Origin: Xylophilus ampelinus
GTDB lineage: Bacteria; Pseudomonadota; Gammaproteobacteria; Burkholderiales; Burkholderiaceae_C
Length of the DNA stretch: 64,000 bases
Assembly (NCBI RefSeq): GCF_901875635.1
Contig: NZ_CABFMN010000095.1
Location: 121,799 to 185,798, forward strand
Direction of reading: 5' to 3'
Shown here one piece after another: positions 51,971 to 61,070 of the stretch. A program made the translations under genes and the position numbers. The first letter of the stretch is position 1. Every line of letters starts with the position of its first letter. The notes below the pieces were generated by a model that did not search any database, was not told the DNA's origin, and saw nothing but the letters and a program-made list of their open reading frames with translations.

Positions 51971-53229
51971 GTGAATTCGATGATCCCGCGCTGGTCGGGC
52001 TCGGGCTGGCACTCGCTTCGGGACTTCTGATCGGCCTGGAACGGGGATGGCAGCAACGCGAGCGGCCCGAGGGACATCGCGTCGCGGGCGTTCGCACCTT
52101 TGCGCTGATCGGCCTGCTCGGCGGCCTTGGCGGGCTGCTGGCCCAGCGCTGGGGAGCCGGCATGCTCATCGCGCTGCTCGTACTCGTCGGGGTGTATCTG
52201 GTGGTGGGCTACCTGGTGACGGCGCATATGCATGCCGTGATGGGACTGACCACGTCCGTCGCCGCCCTTGCGACTTTCGCCATCGGGGCGCTGGCGACCA
52301 GTGGCGCTTGGCGCGTTTCGGCGGTCGCCGCCGTGGTCGTGCTGGCGCTGCTGCGTTTCAAGCAGCTCTTGCACGCCGGCGTCGGCAAGCTGTCCGAGGC
52401 GGAGATCAGCAGCGGCACGCAGTTGCTGTTGATCAGCGTGGTCGTACTGCCCGTACTCCCTGATCGTGGCTTTGGCCCCTATGAGGCGTTGAATCCCTAT
52501 CGCCTTTGGTGGGCCGTTGTCCTGCTGGCAGTGCTGTCGTTCGCTGGGTTCGTCCTGATGCGCTCGCTCGGCAGGAAACGAGGGCTGGTATTCACAGCGC
52601 TGCTCGGCGGGATCGTGTCGAGCACCGCCACCACGGCCACGTTGGCGCGCTGGGCCGGGCAGACGCCAGGCTGGCATCCACTGGCAGCGGCGGGGGCGGC
52701 GCTCGCCTGCGCAGCCATGTTTGCGCGCATGGCGGCTCTCGTCGCCATCGCAGCCCCCGGCATCGGCTGGGACCCGGTGGTCATCTTCGTGGCCATGGCC
52801 GTGGCTGGCGGTGTTCTGGGGACGTTCCTGGCGGCGCGGTCGCCCGCCGACGACTTGCCCGAACTTCAGCTTGGCAACCCATTGCAGCTGCGCTCCGCGC
52901 TCCAGTTCGCAGCCTTCCTGGCCGCGGTGATGCTGGCAGGCCGCTTTCTTGCCGATCGCTTCGGGGATGCTGGCGTCATGCTGACCGCCGCTGCCTCGGG
53001 TCTGGTGGACGTCGATGCGATCACGCTCTCGATTGGCCGCCTGGTGACCGAGGGCGCCGTCACCGCCGCTTCGGCCACCCTGGCCTTGTTCATCGCCGCA
53101 TCCGTCAATCAGGTCACCAAACTTGTCCTGTTGATGTCGCTGGGCGGTAGGGCGCTCGCATGGAGAGTGCTCCCGTCGTACGCGGCCATGGCTGCTGCTG
53201 GCTTTGCCGTCGCCCTGGGCTTGACCTGA
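51967..53229 (+). CDS. MgtC/SapB-DUF4010 membrane protein
   Basis: A 420-residue protein with about 12 hydrophobic segments. The N-terminal MgtC-like domain has ASGLLIGLERGWQQRERPEG; the C-terminal DUF4010 has SSTATTATLARWAG and ASGLVDVDAITLS. Such proteins are linked to magnesium limitation or membrane energetics, with no firm transport role. It overlaps the GAPDH stop and ends the plus-strand operon, only 8 nt from the convergent SDR gene. Confidence 0.87.
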   Translation: MSEFDDPALVGLGLALASGLLIGLERGWQQRERPEGHRVAGVRTFALIGLLGGLGGLLAQRWGAGMLIALLVLVGVYLVVGYLVTAHMHAVMGLTTSVAALATFAIGALATSGAWRVSAVAAVVVLALLRFKQLLHAGVGKLSEAEISSGTQLLLISVVVLPVLPDRGFGPYEALNPYRLWWAVVLLAVLSFAGFVLMRSLGRKRGLVFTALLGGIVSSTATTATLARWAGQTPGWHPLAAAGAALACAAMFARMAALVAIAAPGIGWDPVVIFVAMAVAGGVLGTFLAARSPADDLPELQLGNPLQLRSALQFAAFLAAVMLAGRFLADRFGDAGVMLTAAASGLVDVDAITLSIGRLVTEGAVTAASATLALFIAASVNQVTKLVLLMSLGGRALAWRVLPSYAAMAAAGFAVALGLT

Positions 53230-53237
53230 AACAGCGA

Positions 53238-54068
53238 TCAGCTATCGAAGGCCACCGATCGCGCCAGACTCTCCTGCGCTTCAAGGGCAGACAGCCTGCC
53301 CTTGAGCGCCGCCTGGATGACGCCGAAGGCGTCACCGCCCAGCGCCACCCGAAGCGGTGGCTTCTCGCTCGTGGCCGTGTCGAAGATCCGGTGCGCGATC
53401 TTCTGCGGATCGAGCGTGTACAACTCGTCACCCGCGTTCTCGAACATCGCGCGAATCTGTCCAGCGGGCGTGTCCTGATAGGCGGGGTTCGCCGGCGCGT
53501 ACTGCAAATTGCGGCTGAAGCTCGTGCGAGCGCCGCCCGGTTCAATGAGTGTGACGAAGACCCCAAACCCCTCCAGTTCCTGGCGAAGGCATTCGCTGAA
53601 GCCTTCCAGACCCCATTTCGCGGCGTGGTAAAGACTGCTGGTCGGCAGGGAGCCTTGGCCACTGGCGCTGGAGATTTGGATGATCCGACCGGCTCGCCGT
53701 GTGCGCATGGCGGGAATGAAGGCCCGCGTGACGTGCACCGGCGCCAGCAGGTTGAGGCTGATCTGCCCTTCGATGTCCGCGTCGGAAAACTCTTCGGTGG
53801 CGCCGATGATGCCGCCGCCGGCGTTGTTGACCAGGACATCGACCGGGCGGCGGGCCTCGGCGCGCTGGACCACGGGTGCGATGTCCCCCTTCACGGTCAC
53901 GTCGAGCCGTTCGACAACGAGCTGGTCACCGTAGCGTGCTGCCAGGTCGTCGAGCGTCTCGGGACGCCTGACGGTGGCCGTGAGGTCATCCCCCGAAGCC
54001 AGGATGATTTCAGCAAGATGGCGACCGATGCCGCTGGATGCGCCGGTGAGGAACCAATGTCTGGACAT
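53238..54068 (-). CDS. SDR-family oxidoreductase
   Basis: A 276-residue classical short-chain dehydrogenase. The cofactor motif TGASSGIG (8-15), NNAGG near 84, and catalytic YHAAK near 152 with Ser in QISSAS are all present. It is divergent from the TetR gene, and the shared palindrome at 54088 suggests direct control. The substrate is unknown. This pair breaks the two ANR-type runs and may be an independent insertion. Confidence 0.9.
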   Translation of the reverse strand: MSRHWFLTGASSGIGRHLAEIILASGDDLTATVRRPETLDDLAARYGDQLVVERLDVTVKGDIAPVVQRAEARRPVDVLVNNAGGGIIGATEEFSDADIEGQISLNLLAPVHVTRAFIPAMRTRRAGRIIQISSASGQGSLPTSSLYHAAKWGLEGFSECLRQELEGFGVFVTLIEPGGARTSFSRNLQYAPANPAYQDTPAGQIRAMFENAGDELYTLDPQKIAHRIFDTATSEKPPLRVALGGDAFGVIQAALKGRLSALEAQESLARSVAFDS

Positions 54069-54087
54069 AAATGCACTCCTGTGGTTT

Positions 54088-54109
54088 ACTTACCAACTAG
54101 TTTGTAAGT
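54088..54109. promoter_or_regulatory. Palindromic TetR operator between SDR and TetR genes
   Basis: A near-perfect 22-bp palindrome has outer arms ACTTAC and GTAAGT around the core AACTAGTT. It lies 19 nt upstream of the SDR start and 64 nt upstream of the TetR start, a fitting place for a shared operator. Confidence 0.75.
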
Positions 54110-54173
54110 TAATGGCGCCCGTGTCAAGCGATGATGGGCGCTCGGATGAAATGTTGTTGAGGAGTAACGGCCC

Positions 54174-54776
54174 ATGGCCAAGAGACGTCCCGCCGAGACC
54201 CAGCAAATGCTGCTGGACGCTGCGCTGGGGGAATTTGCCGAGAACGGGCTGGCGGGGGCACGAATTGACCGGATCGCGGCGGCAGCAGGCATCAGCAAGC
54301 CGATGCTTTATGTCCATTTCGGGGACAAGGAGGCTCTCTTCGACGCCGTGCTCAGCCGGGAAATCCTCGCCGCGGCGCAGGACGAGCGCTTCGATGCGGA
54401 CGATCTTCCCGGCTATGCGGGGCGCACCTACGATTTGCTCACCGAGCGGCCGCACCTATGGCGGCTCATGACCTGGTTCCACCTGGAGCGAGGCCAAGAA
54501 GTGCTCCTGCTCCCCGCCGGTCACAGCGTACTGGAAGCCAAACATGCGGCCATCACCGCTGCCCAGGCGGAAGGACGCATCACAGCGGATTTCACGCCTG
54601 ATGAGATCGTGCGACTGGTAGCGACGATCGTGCAAACGTGGTGCATGGCACCGGCGGCGAGGGATTCGCAGGAGCACGAGGCGCGCAGACGGGCGATTCA
54701 GTTGGCGATTGCGCGGATGCTTTCGCCTGGCAAATCCCCTCTCCAGCGCGGGAAAATGGTTGACGCCTCGCGCTGA
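54174..54776 (+). CDS. TetR-family repressor
   Basis: A 200-residue regulator with an N-terminal helix-turn-helix (GARIDRIAAAAGISKPMLYVHF) and a TetR ligand domain with WCMAPAARD near 160. It most likely represses the divergent SDR gene and itself. A weak GAGGAG site precedes the ATG. From its end to 54953 I see no gene or clear terminator. Confidence 0.88.
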   Translation: MAKRRPAETQQMLLDAALGEFAENGLAGARIDRIAAAAGISKPMLYVHFGDKEALFDAVLSREILAAAQDERFDADDLPGYAGRTYDLLTERPHLWRLMTWFHLERGQEVLLLPAGHSVLEAKHAAITAAQAEGRITADFTPDEIVRLVATIVQTWCMAPAARDSQEHEARRRAIQLAIARMLSPGKSPLQRGKMVDASR

Positions 54777-54953
54777 ACGCCCGGACAAGGAAGTGCTACT
54801 TGGCACGGGAGGACGACATTCAGGCGCGACGTGGCCATCGGTCCCACAGCCATTCGTCAGACATCCGAACCCAGTGCGACCTGGCAACGCACATGAAGAA
54901 GCAGAGTGCGTCGGCGCAATCAGCGTCCGGTCGTGGGTCGTGCTGGAAGGGGG

Positions 54954-57383
54954 TTAAGCCGAGACCGTGATGACGCGCGGGTCGCCACGCCCCTGCACGG
55001 CCGCCCACTCCTCGGCGCTCAGCAAGCTCTGCGGATCGACACCGAGCCCTTGAGCCGCCTCCGCCGCGACGTGCGCCCACGTGCAACGGTTCGCGAACAG
55101 CATGCCGGCCACATCGAGTGTCCCGCCGCGCGCCTGGTAGCCCAAGGCACGGGTCTGCCGCGCCCCTGTATCGATCCGACGCATCAGGCCCAGCGTCGGC
55201 TCGGGTCGCATGTGCGAGACGATGACGCGCACGGCGGCAGTCTCCGGGAACAGGGCGCGCAAGGCCTGGTCGCCGGCCACAAAGTCCTGCTCGCGTTCGT
55301 CGCGGGGTGCTCTGAAGCGGCCCGGCTCGATGACGCAGGTCACTGCGGTCCGATGTCCAGCGGCTTCGAGGCGCCGCGCCGCAAGCAGGGCCTGCTGTAG
55401 CTGGTATGCGCCGATGGCAACCAGCAACACGTCGGGGGCGTCGCAGGGCTTCACCACCCAACCACCCTGATCGACCAAGCGTTCGGCCTGCTCGGCACTC
55501 AACTGGCTGGCGACGGCCCGCTTGGGAACGACCAGCGTCCAGAACTGGCCATGCGAGGCGTAGGCCGCGCGCAGCGCCGCAACGGCACTGTTGGCATCGA
55601 CCGGGAACAACACGCGCGAGGTGTCGGACATTTCGCCCAACAGCGCTTCGGCCAGCGTCGGATCCTGGTGCGACTGCTCGTTCTTGCCGTTCTCCCAGGT
55701 GTGGGACGTCGCAACCGTGACCACCGACAGCCATCCGGGTGGTGTGCCTGCCTGCGCCTGATGTCGCGCGAACAGGATTTCCTGGCGCAGCGCGCCCAGC
55801 ATCTTGACGGCAAATGCCTCGTAAGAGACGACCAAGTTGATGCCGCCCTTGTTGCCCAGCGCCGCGCTGACCACCGCTTCTTCGTTGAGCGCCGTGATCA
55901 CGGCGCCATCGACGGCCTCCGCCAGGCCCGGTTCGGGCGTGAAGACGCGGTGTTTGAGCAGGTCCAATGTCTGGCCCATGCGGTTGCTGCGCAGCTCGTC
56001 CGGATTGCCTACCCGCGGACGCAGCTGTGGGTTGGCTTGGACGAGGGCCGCGAAGGCTCCGTCGAGTGCCGCCATTGGCGAGACCTCGCCCTGGCCCGCA
56101 ACATGCCACTGCGGAACCGGAAGTCTGGGGGCCGCCACCTGGCGGTGCGCCAGGGCATGGTCCCGCTCCAGGGGACGATGCTGCACTTCGTGCCGGCGCA
56201 GTAGTGCGACCGCTTCGTCGAGTTCGTGCGACGGCACGAAGAGAGCGCGAGCACCCTCGTTGAACTGCTGAAGCGCTATCTGGTCGACCCGGGGGTTCCC
56301 CTCCAGCGGCAGGTTGTGCGCGGCATTGGTTCCAGCACCGGGGAAGCCGAATCCCTTGGGCGCTTCGGCGATGGTGTAGTGGAGGGGTACCGGGTACTGA
56401 ACGGTGCCCTGCGAAACTCCAGCCGCGCAGGCCGACAACCGCTCCTCCATCGCGTGAACGGCCCAGGCGAACGCGGCGGGGTCGGTGCCGTCGATCTCCA
56501 TCGGGTCGAAGCCGTTCAGCCGCAGATGCTGGTGGAACCATTCTCGGCCCCCCTGCTGCTGCATGGTGCTGCGCTGTTCGATGCGGCGACCGTTGAGGAT
56601 CATGAACGGTGCCACGAAGCCGCTGTCTTCTGCCCGCCACCAGCGCGGCGCCCAGTCACTGCCACGCTGCTCCTCGAAAGCGCCGTCGCTGAGGAACACC
56701 ACCAGCCGCTCGCCGGGCAAGGGCATGTGCACGTACTGCAGTTCGGCAAAGCCGAGATAGCCGCCCTCGGACAGACCGCCTGCCGTATTCGGGCCGACGT
56801 GGCTGCCCAGCGGCGAGGCGGGACGCCCCTGTGCGTCGATCGCGTAGCTATAGAAATCCCGGGCAAAGCGCGTGAGGCCGCTTTCGCTGCGGTCGTATCT
56901 CTCGGCGTGGCGCGGCGTCATGTTGCCCACCAGAAGGTTGCAGGCATCGATGCCCGCGACGCAATGGCCCTGGCCCATCAACCAGCCACGCGTCAACCCA
57001 CTGAGCGCGTTCGCGGCCAGGTAGCCGACATAGGCCGGCACGATGTTCAGCGCCCCACCGGTATGCCCCTCCGGCGTCTCCTTGAAATCCTCGGCTCTCA
57101 TCTCCCGGCCATCGGGATAGACCCGGTCGGCATAGGTCATGTGAACCGTCAACCACATGCCTGCCACGGCCAGGCGGTCCGCCGACCAGAGCGTGCGATA
57201 CACCGCGGTTGTGTCGCTCGCCTTGCCTTCGGCAACCAGCACCTGTGCGAGATCGTGGACTCGCAGTTGCGTGAGATCGTTGTGGGTGATGGGGCCGTGG
57301 CCGCGCGCCCAGCGGGCGAACTCGGGATCAGACTCGCGGAACACGCGGACGCGCTCGGCGACCCAGGGAAGCTCGTGGTTCAT
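54954..57383 (-). CDS. xfp: Phosphoketolase (Xfp family)
   Basis: An 809-residue thiamine-diphosphate enzyme splitting xylulose 5-phosphate (and perhaps fructose 6-phosphate) with phosphate into acetyl phosphate and glyceraldehyde 3-phosphate (or erythrose 4-phosphate). Recognisable family blocks are SADRLAVAGMWLTVHMTYAD, PEGHTGGALNIVPAYVGYLA, SDGAFEEQRGSDWAPRWWRA and NGRRIEQRST. The start at 57383 (MNHELPWVAER) fits the family length. It follows cfa by 117 nt. Its products feed the acetate kinase and GAPDH encoded in the same island. Confidence 0.92.
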   Translation of the reverse strand: MNHELPWVAERVRVFRESDPEFARWARGHGPITHNDLTQLRVHDLAQVLVAEGKASDTTAVYRTLWSADRLAVAGMWLTVHMTYADRVYPDGREMRAEDFKETPEGHTGGALNIVPAYVGYLAANALSGLTRGWLMGQGHCVAGIDACNLLVGNMTPRHAERYDRSESGLTRFARDFYSYAIDAQGRPASPLGSHVGPNTAGGLSEGGYLGFAELQYVHMPLPGERLVVFLSDGAFEEQRGSDWAPRWWRAEDSGFVAPFMILNGRRIEQRSTMQQQGGREWFHQHLRLNGFDPMEIDGTDPAAFAWAVHAMEERLSACAAGVSQGTVQYPVPLHYTIAEAPKGFGFPGAGTNAAHNLPLEGNPRVDQIALQQFNEGARALFVPSHELDEAVALLRRHEVQHRPLERDHALAHRQVAAPRLPVPQWHVAGQGEVSPMAALDGAFAALVQANPQLRPRVGNPDELRSNRMGQTLDLLKHRVFTPEPGLAEAVDGAVITALNEEAVVSAALGNKGGINLVVSYEAFAVKMLGALRQEILFARHQAQAGTPPGWLSVVTVATSHTWENGKNEQSHQDPTLAEALLGEMSDTSRVLFPVDANSAVAALRAAYASHGQFWTLVVPKRAVASQLSAEQAERLVDQGGWVVKPCDAPDVLLVAIGAYQLQQALLAARRLEAAGHRTAVTCVIEPGRFRAPRDEREQDFVAGDQALRALFPETAAVRVIVSHMRPEPTLGLMRRIDTGARQTRALGYQARGGTLDVAGMLFANRCTWAHVAAEAAQGLGVDPQSLLSAEEWAAVQGRGDPRVITVSA

Positions 57384-57500
57384 GTGGAAAGTCCTTGAGA
57401 GCCGGCACGCAGGTAAGCGCGACGGCGAGATTGGGAAGGCTGGCGTCTGTGATCGTCTTTCGCGCGCCAGCGGCACGGCCATCTAGCGTTCATGGCTGTG

Positions 57501-58817
57501 TTATCCATAAAGATCAGAGCGGGTCAAGGGCACGGGCCAGCTTCCGCCGTCGCGTTTGGACGCGACGATCTGGTAGATCCCAGTCCCCCCGGCCTCGAAT
57601 TCCAGTGCACACGCCGCCATGTACAAGCGCCAGATGCGGAAGGTCACCTCATCGACCTCCCGCAAGGCCTCCTCCCGGCGCGCTTCGAGTCGCTGGACCC
57701 AATGACGCAAGGTCAGCGCGTAGTGGGGTCGAAGACCTTCGACGTCATGGATCTCGAAGCCGGAGCGCTCCATCCCTAGCTGGATATTGCTGACGCAGTC
57801 CAATTCGCCGTCGGGGAAGACGTAGCGGTTGATGAACTCGGTCGCGACGGTTCGGCTCCAGCCCTCCTCGTCATGGGTGATCCCGTGGTTGAGGAAGAGT
57901 CCTCCTGGCCGCAAAACCCGCTGGACCACCGCGTAGTAGGCCGGTAGGTTCGCGAGTCCCACGTGCTCGAACATGCCAATGCTTGACACCTTGTCGAAAA
58001 CGGCCGTGCCTTCGAGGTCACGGTAGTCGCGCAGTTCAACGGTGACGAGATCCTGCAGGCCCTCCGAGCGGATGCGCTCGCGCGCGTATTCGAGTTGCTG
58101 TTGGCTGAGCGTGATGCCGTGCGCACGGACGCCATGTTCTCTTGCCGCCCAGCACACGAGCGCGCCCCAGCCGCAGCCGATGTCGAGCAGGCGTTCGCCT
58201 CGCTGCAGGCGCAGCTTGCGGCAGATGTGCTCCAGCTTGTTGCGCTGAGCCTGGTCCAGCGTGTCATCCGTCGCCTTGAAATAGCCACATGAGTAGACCC
58301 TCTCGGCATCGAGCCAGAGTCCATAGAACGCGTTGGACACATCGTAGTGAAAGGAGATCGCGGCCTGATCGGTTTGACGCGAATGGCGATGGGAGAAGCG
58401 ACGTGCGACGCGCGAGGCCAGACTCCGCGAGGGCTTCAACCCGTCCTGGTCGGACACGCGCAGCAGCAGTGCGTCGCGCAACAGGGCCAGTTTGTCGCGC
58501 CAAGAGAGCGAAAACCTCTCGAAATGCGCCTTGAGCCCGAGCGCGGTGTACAGGTCTCCCTCAATGTCGATGGTGCCGCGGAAATAGGCTTCCGCCAGCA
58601 GCAGCGGATCCGGGCGCAGGACCAAGCGACGCAGCAGACCCGGGTCACGGATGATCAGGGTGTATTCCGGGTGCGATTCGAGCTCGTGCAAGAGCATATC
58701 GCCCAGACGCAACGCCGGCGGGCGCTCGATGCCGGCCAGCAGCCGGCGCAAGATCCGTAGCGCGGCGGCATATCCATCGGGCGATACGGTTCGATCCCGT
58801 GTCGTGAGGTGGCTCAT
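57501..58817 (-). CDS. cfa: Cyclopropane-fatty-acyl-phospholipid synthase
   Basis: A 438-residue SAM-dependent enzyme that adds a methylene bridge to unsaturated acyl chains of membrane lipids. It has an N-terminal lipid-binding domain (about 30-130), then HYDVSNAFYGLWLDAERVYS (157-176) and SAM motif LDIGCGWG (211-218). Cyclopropane lipids make membranes less permeable to protons, suited to non-growing cells. It lies between a MerR regulator and phosphoketolase on the same strand. Confidence 0.92.
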   Translation of the reverse strand: MSHLTTRDRTVSPDGYAAALRILRRLLAGIERPPALRLGDMLLHELESHPEYTLIIRDPGLLRRLVLRPDPLLLAEAYFRGTIDIEGDLYTALGLKAHFERFSLSWRDKLALLRDALLLRVSDQDGLKPSRSLASRVARRFSHRHSRQTDQAAISFHYDVSNAFYGLWLDAERVYSCGYFKATDDTLDQAQRNKLEHICRKLRLQRGERLLDIGCGWGALVCWAAREHGVRAHGITLSQQQLEYARERIRSEGLQDLVTVELRDYRDLEGTAVFDKVSSIGMFEHVGLANLPAYYAVVQRVLRPGGLFLNHGITHDEEGWSRTVATEFINRYVFPDGELDCVSNIQLGMERSGFEIHDVEGLRPHYALTLRHWVQRLEARREEALREVDEVTFRIWRLYMAACALEFEAGGTGIYQIVASKRDGGSWPVPLTRSDLYG

Positions 58818-58971
58818 TGGGGGCGCCTCGCTCGCTCGTGTGCAGCGGATGCTGCGAAGTGGATAGACGACTCATACTTGGCGCTGGCGTGATCGGCACG
58901 ACCACAACCGCTGCACCGCATGTACGTAGAGCGTCGTGATGCCGGGGAATGTCGACGATGATCAGAGCGAT

Positions 58972-59430
58972 TCATGCGCGTACACGACGGGACTTCGCGC
59001 GCACCGAATTGCGCTGAACGTCCGCATCCGCTCCTTCGATCAAACCGCAGACGGAATGGCCATCCGGGACGCCGTCCGGCAGCCGCTTCCAGTCGCGCTC
59101 TGCCTGCTGCATGCGGCGATGCAAATCTGTCGCCTCCTTCAGCCGCCGGGCCTGCTCGTCAAGCCGTTCGCTCAGCAGCGCCCGCGCGCGCGGACAAGGC
59201 GATGCACCGCGCTGGCTCATCTCGACAAACTCTGCAGCGTCCTTGAGCGTGAAGCCGAGGGCCAATGCATTGCGTATGAAACGAACCCGGGCGACGCTTC
59301 GATCCGAGAATGCGCGGTAGCCGTTCGTGCCCCGGCCATCGGGCACCACAAGCCCCACCCGAAGGTAGTGACGCAACGTGTCCGGTGTGACGCCTGCCGC
59401 CTTGGCGCATTCAATGAGTTGCATCACCAT
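58972..59430 (-). CDS. MerR-family regulator upstream of cfa and xfp
   Basis: A 152-residue regulator with helix-turn-helix (LIECAKAAGVTPDTLRHYLR) and dimerisation helix. Cysteines occur at GASPCPRARALL and HSVCGLIEG, near two of the three positions used by metal-sensing relatives; the middle one is absent. A MerR-type promoter lies directly upstream. It may control cfa and xfp, whose genes follow on the same strand. The ATG at 59424 is an alternative start. Confidence 0.86.
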   Translation of the reverse strand: MVMQLIECAKAAGVTPDTLRHYLRVGLVVPDGRGTNGYRAFSDRSVARVRFIRNALALGFTLKDAAEFVEMSQRGASPCPRARALLSERLDEQARRLKEATDLHRRMQQAERDWKRLPDGVPDGHSVCGLIEGADADVQRNSVRAKSRRVRA

Positions 59431-59472
59431 CCTCCAGCAAGGTTGTCTTGAATCCCTTCACTTTCGAGCGAG

Positions 59473-59501
59473 TTTGAACCCAGGTGCTGCACATGGGTCA
59501 A
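59473..59501 (-). promoter_or_regulatory. MerR-type promoter before the MerR-cfa-xfp genes
   Basis: On the minus strand -35 TTGACC (59501-59496) and -10-like CAAACT are separated by 19 nt that hold a perfect interrupted dyad, ACCCA-GTGC / GCAC-TGGGT (59479-59497). The long spacer and central dyad are typical of MerR-activated promoters. The ATG of the MerR gene is about 40 nt downstream. Confidence 0.65.
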
Positions 59502-59641
59502 GGGCCCGGTGTCTGAACCGCTCCGTTTCTTCCTTCAACGTGCGGTTGGATGGGCAACTGGACCATCATCGGCGCGAGCATCAACGGGCGTGGCTCCCGG
59601 CCCGGAGGAAGACTTATCGTGGTCTTGTCCCAGTTCATTGC

Positions 59642-60775
59642 CTATACCAAACCACTTGCCTGGTCATTCAGCGCTCGGAACGTCTCACGCGCGATCGCTA
59701 ACTGCTCGCGTGCTTGAACCACCAGCACGGCGACGGCGGATCGGGATGACTGCAACTGGGCGACTTCAGTGTTGGGCGAGTAGGCGCGATTGCGCTCTTC
59801 GTCTAGTTCCAGGCCGATGAACTCCAGGCCATCAACGATGCGCCGACGCAACGCGGCCGAATTTTCTCCAGCTCCGCCAGTGAAGGCCACAGCATCGCAA
59901 CCGCCCATCGCGGCGGCGTAGGCGCCGATGTATTTGCGCACGCGGTACGCGTGAACCTGCATTGCCAGTTGGGCGGCTGCGACTCCTTCTCCCGCGCGCT
60001 TCTCCACAATCCGCAGGTCCGAACTCTCACCCGACAATCCTTTGAGTCCACTGTCGCTGTAAAGCGCCGCCTCGATCTGCGCCAACGTCAAACCCAGTGC
60101 GCGTGCGACGAAGCCGGGTACGCCAGGGTCGAGGTCTCCACAGCGCGTGCCCATCACAAGACCTTCAAGCGCGGTCATTCCCATAGATGTATCGACCGAC
60201 CTTCCGCGATCGATCGCGCAGACGCTGGCGCCGCTTCCAATGTGGCAGCTCACGATACGAAGTTCTGACGGCGGCCGTTTCAGCTCGGTGCTGACGGCGG
60301 CCAGTACACCCTGGTGGGACAGGCCATGGAAGCCGTATCTCCGTACCCCTGCCGCGCGCCACGATGGCGGAACAGCATAGGAATGGGCGTATTCGGGCAT
60401 GTCGTCATGGAAAGCGGTGTCGAAGACCGCGACGTGGCGCACGCCGGGCCAACGCTCACGGGTCAGGCGTATGCCGGCCAATGCGGCAGGATTGTGATGC
60501 GGCGCCAGAGCCGAAGCCTTGCCGATCTCGCGTTCGACTTCTTCATCCACGAGCACCGCGTTGCTCAACAGTGGGCCACCGTGTGCGACGCGGTGACCAA
60601 TGCCATCGAGCGTTGTGACACCCGCCCTGTGCAAGTGCCGCTCGATCTCCTCGAAGGTCGCAGCATCCACCGCAGGATGATCAATCGCCGAGTCGATCAA
60701 TGGCAAGGTACGAGCCGACTCGAAAACTCCGAACTTCAGGGTCGCACTGCCGGCATTGATGGCGAGGACGCGCAT
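59642..60775 (-). CDS. ackA: Acetate kinase
   Basis: A 377-residue kinase converting acetyl phosphate and ADP to acetate and ATP. The N-terminus MRVLAINAGSATLKFGVFES is the ASKHA phosphate loop; RRYGFHGLSHQGVLAAV holds the catalytic histidine; GGAGENSAALRRRI is the adenosine motif. It is a little shorter than the usual 400 residues. No phosphotransacetylase gene is present, so acetyl phosphate from phosphoketolase is the obvious substrate. The 295-nt space up to 61070 holds no gene I can support. Confidence 0.94.
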   Translation of the reverse strand: MRVLAINAGSATLKFGVFESARTLPLIDSAIDHPAVDAATFEEIERHLHRAGVTTLDGIGHRVAHGGPLLSNAVLVDEEVEREIGKASALAPHHNPAALAGIRLTRERWPGVRHVAVFDTAFHDDMPEYAHSYAVPPSWRAAGVRRYGFHGLSHQGVLAAVSTELKRPPSELRIVSCHIGSGASVCAIDRGRSVDTSMGMTALEGLVMGTRCGDLDPGVPGFVARALGLTLAQIEAALYSDSGLKGLSGESSDLRIVEKRAGEGVAAAQLAMQVHAYRVRKYIGAYAAAMGGCDAVAFTGGAGENSAALRRRIVDGLEFIGLELDEERNRAYSPNTEVAQLQSSRSAVAVLVVQAREQLAIARETFRALNDQASGLV

Positions 60776-61070
60776 GTCGGAGCTCCGTCAGCGCCGGTCA
60801 GTGCCGACGTCGCCGCCATTGGCAACGTTCATCAGATCGAATTGCCAAGTTTCGCTCGGCGCTAGCAGCACGCGAGGCCGCCGATCAGGCCCATGCTTCC
60901 GATGCTGTAGCGCCGTTGCTGGCGTGGTGATACGGGAGAATCCAACTTTGATCCGTGCCTGGACGACGCTGAAAAGCGAAATCGGCCGTGGCAGGCGCAT
61001 CGCCTCCGACAAGGAGCGTGCTGCTTGCGACCCGTGAGCGTCTCTTTTTGCAGCCACAGTGGAGGGTCGT

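Noticed and set aside
54820..56640. A 606-codon minus frame overlapping the phosphoketolase gene
   Set aside because: Out-of-frame shadow with repetitive Gly/Arg composition; phosphoketolase motifs are in the other frame.
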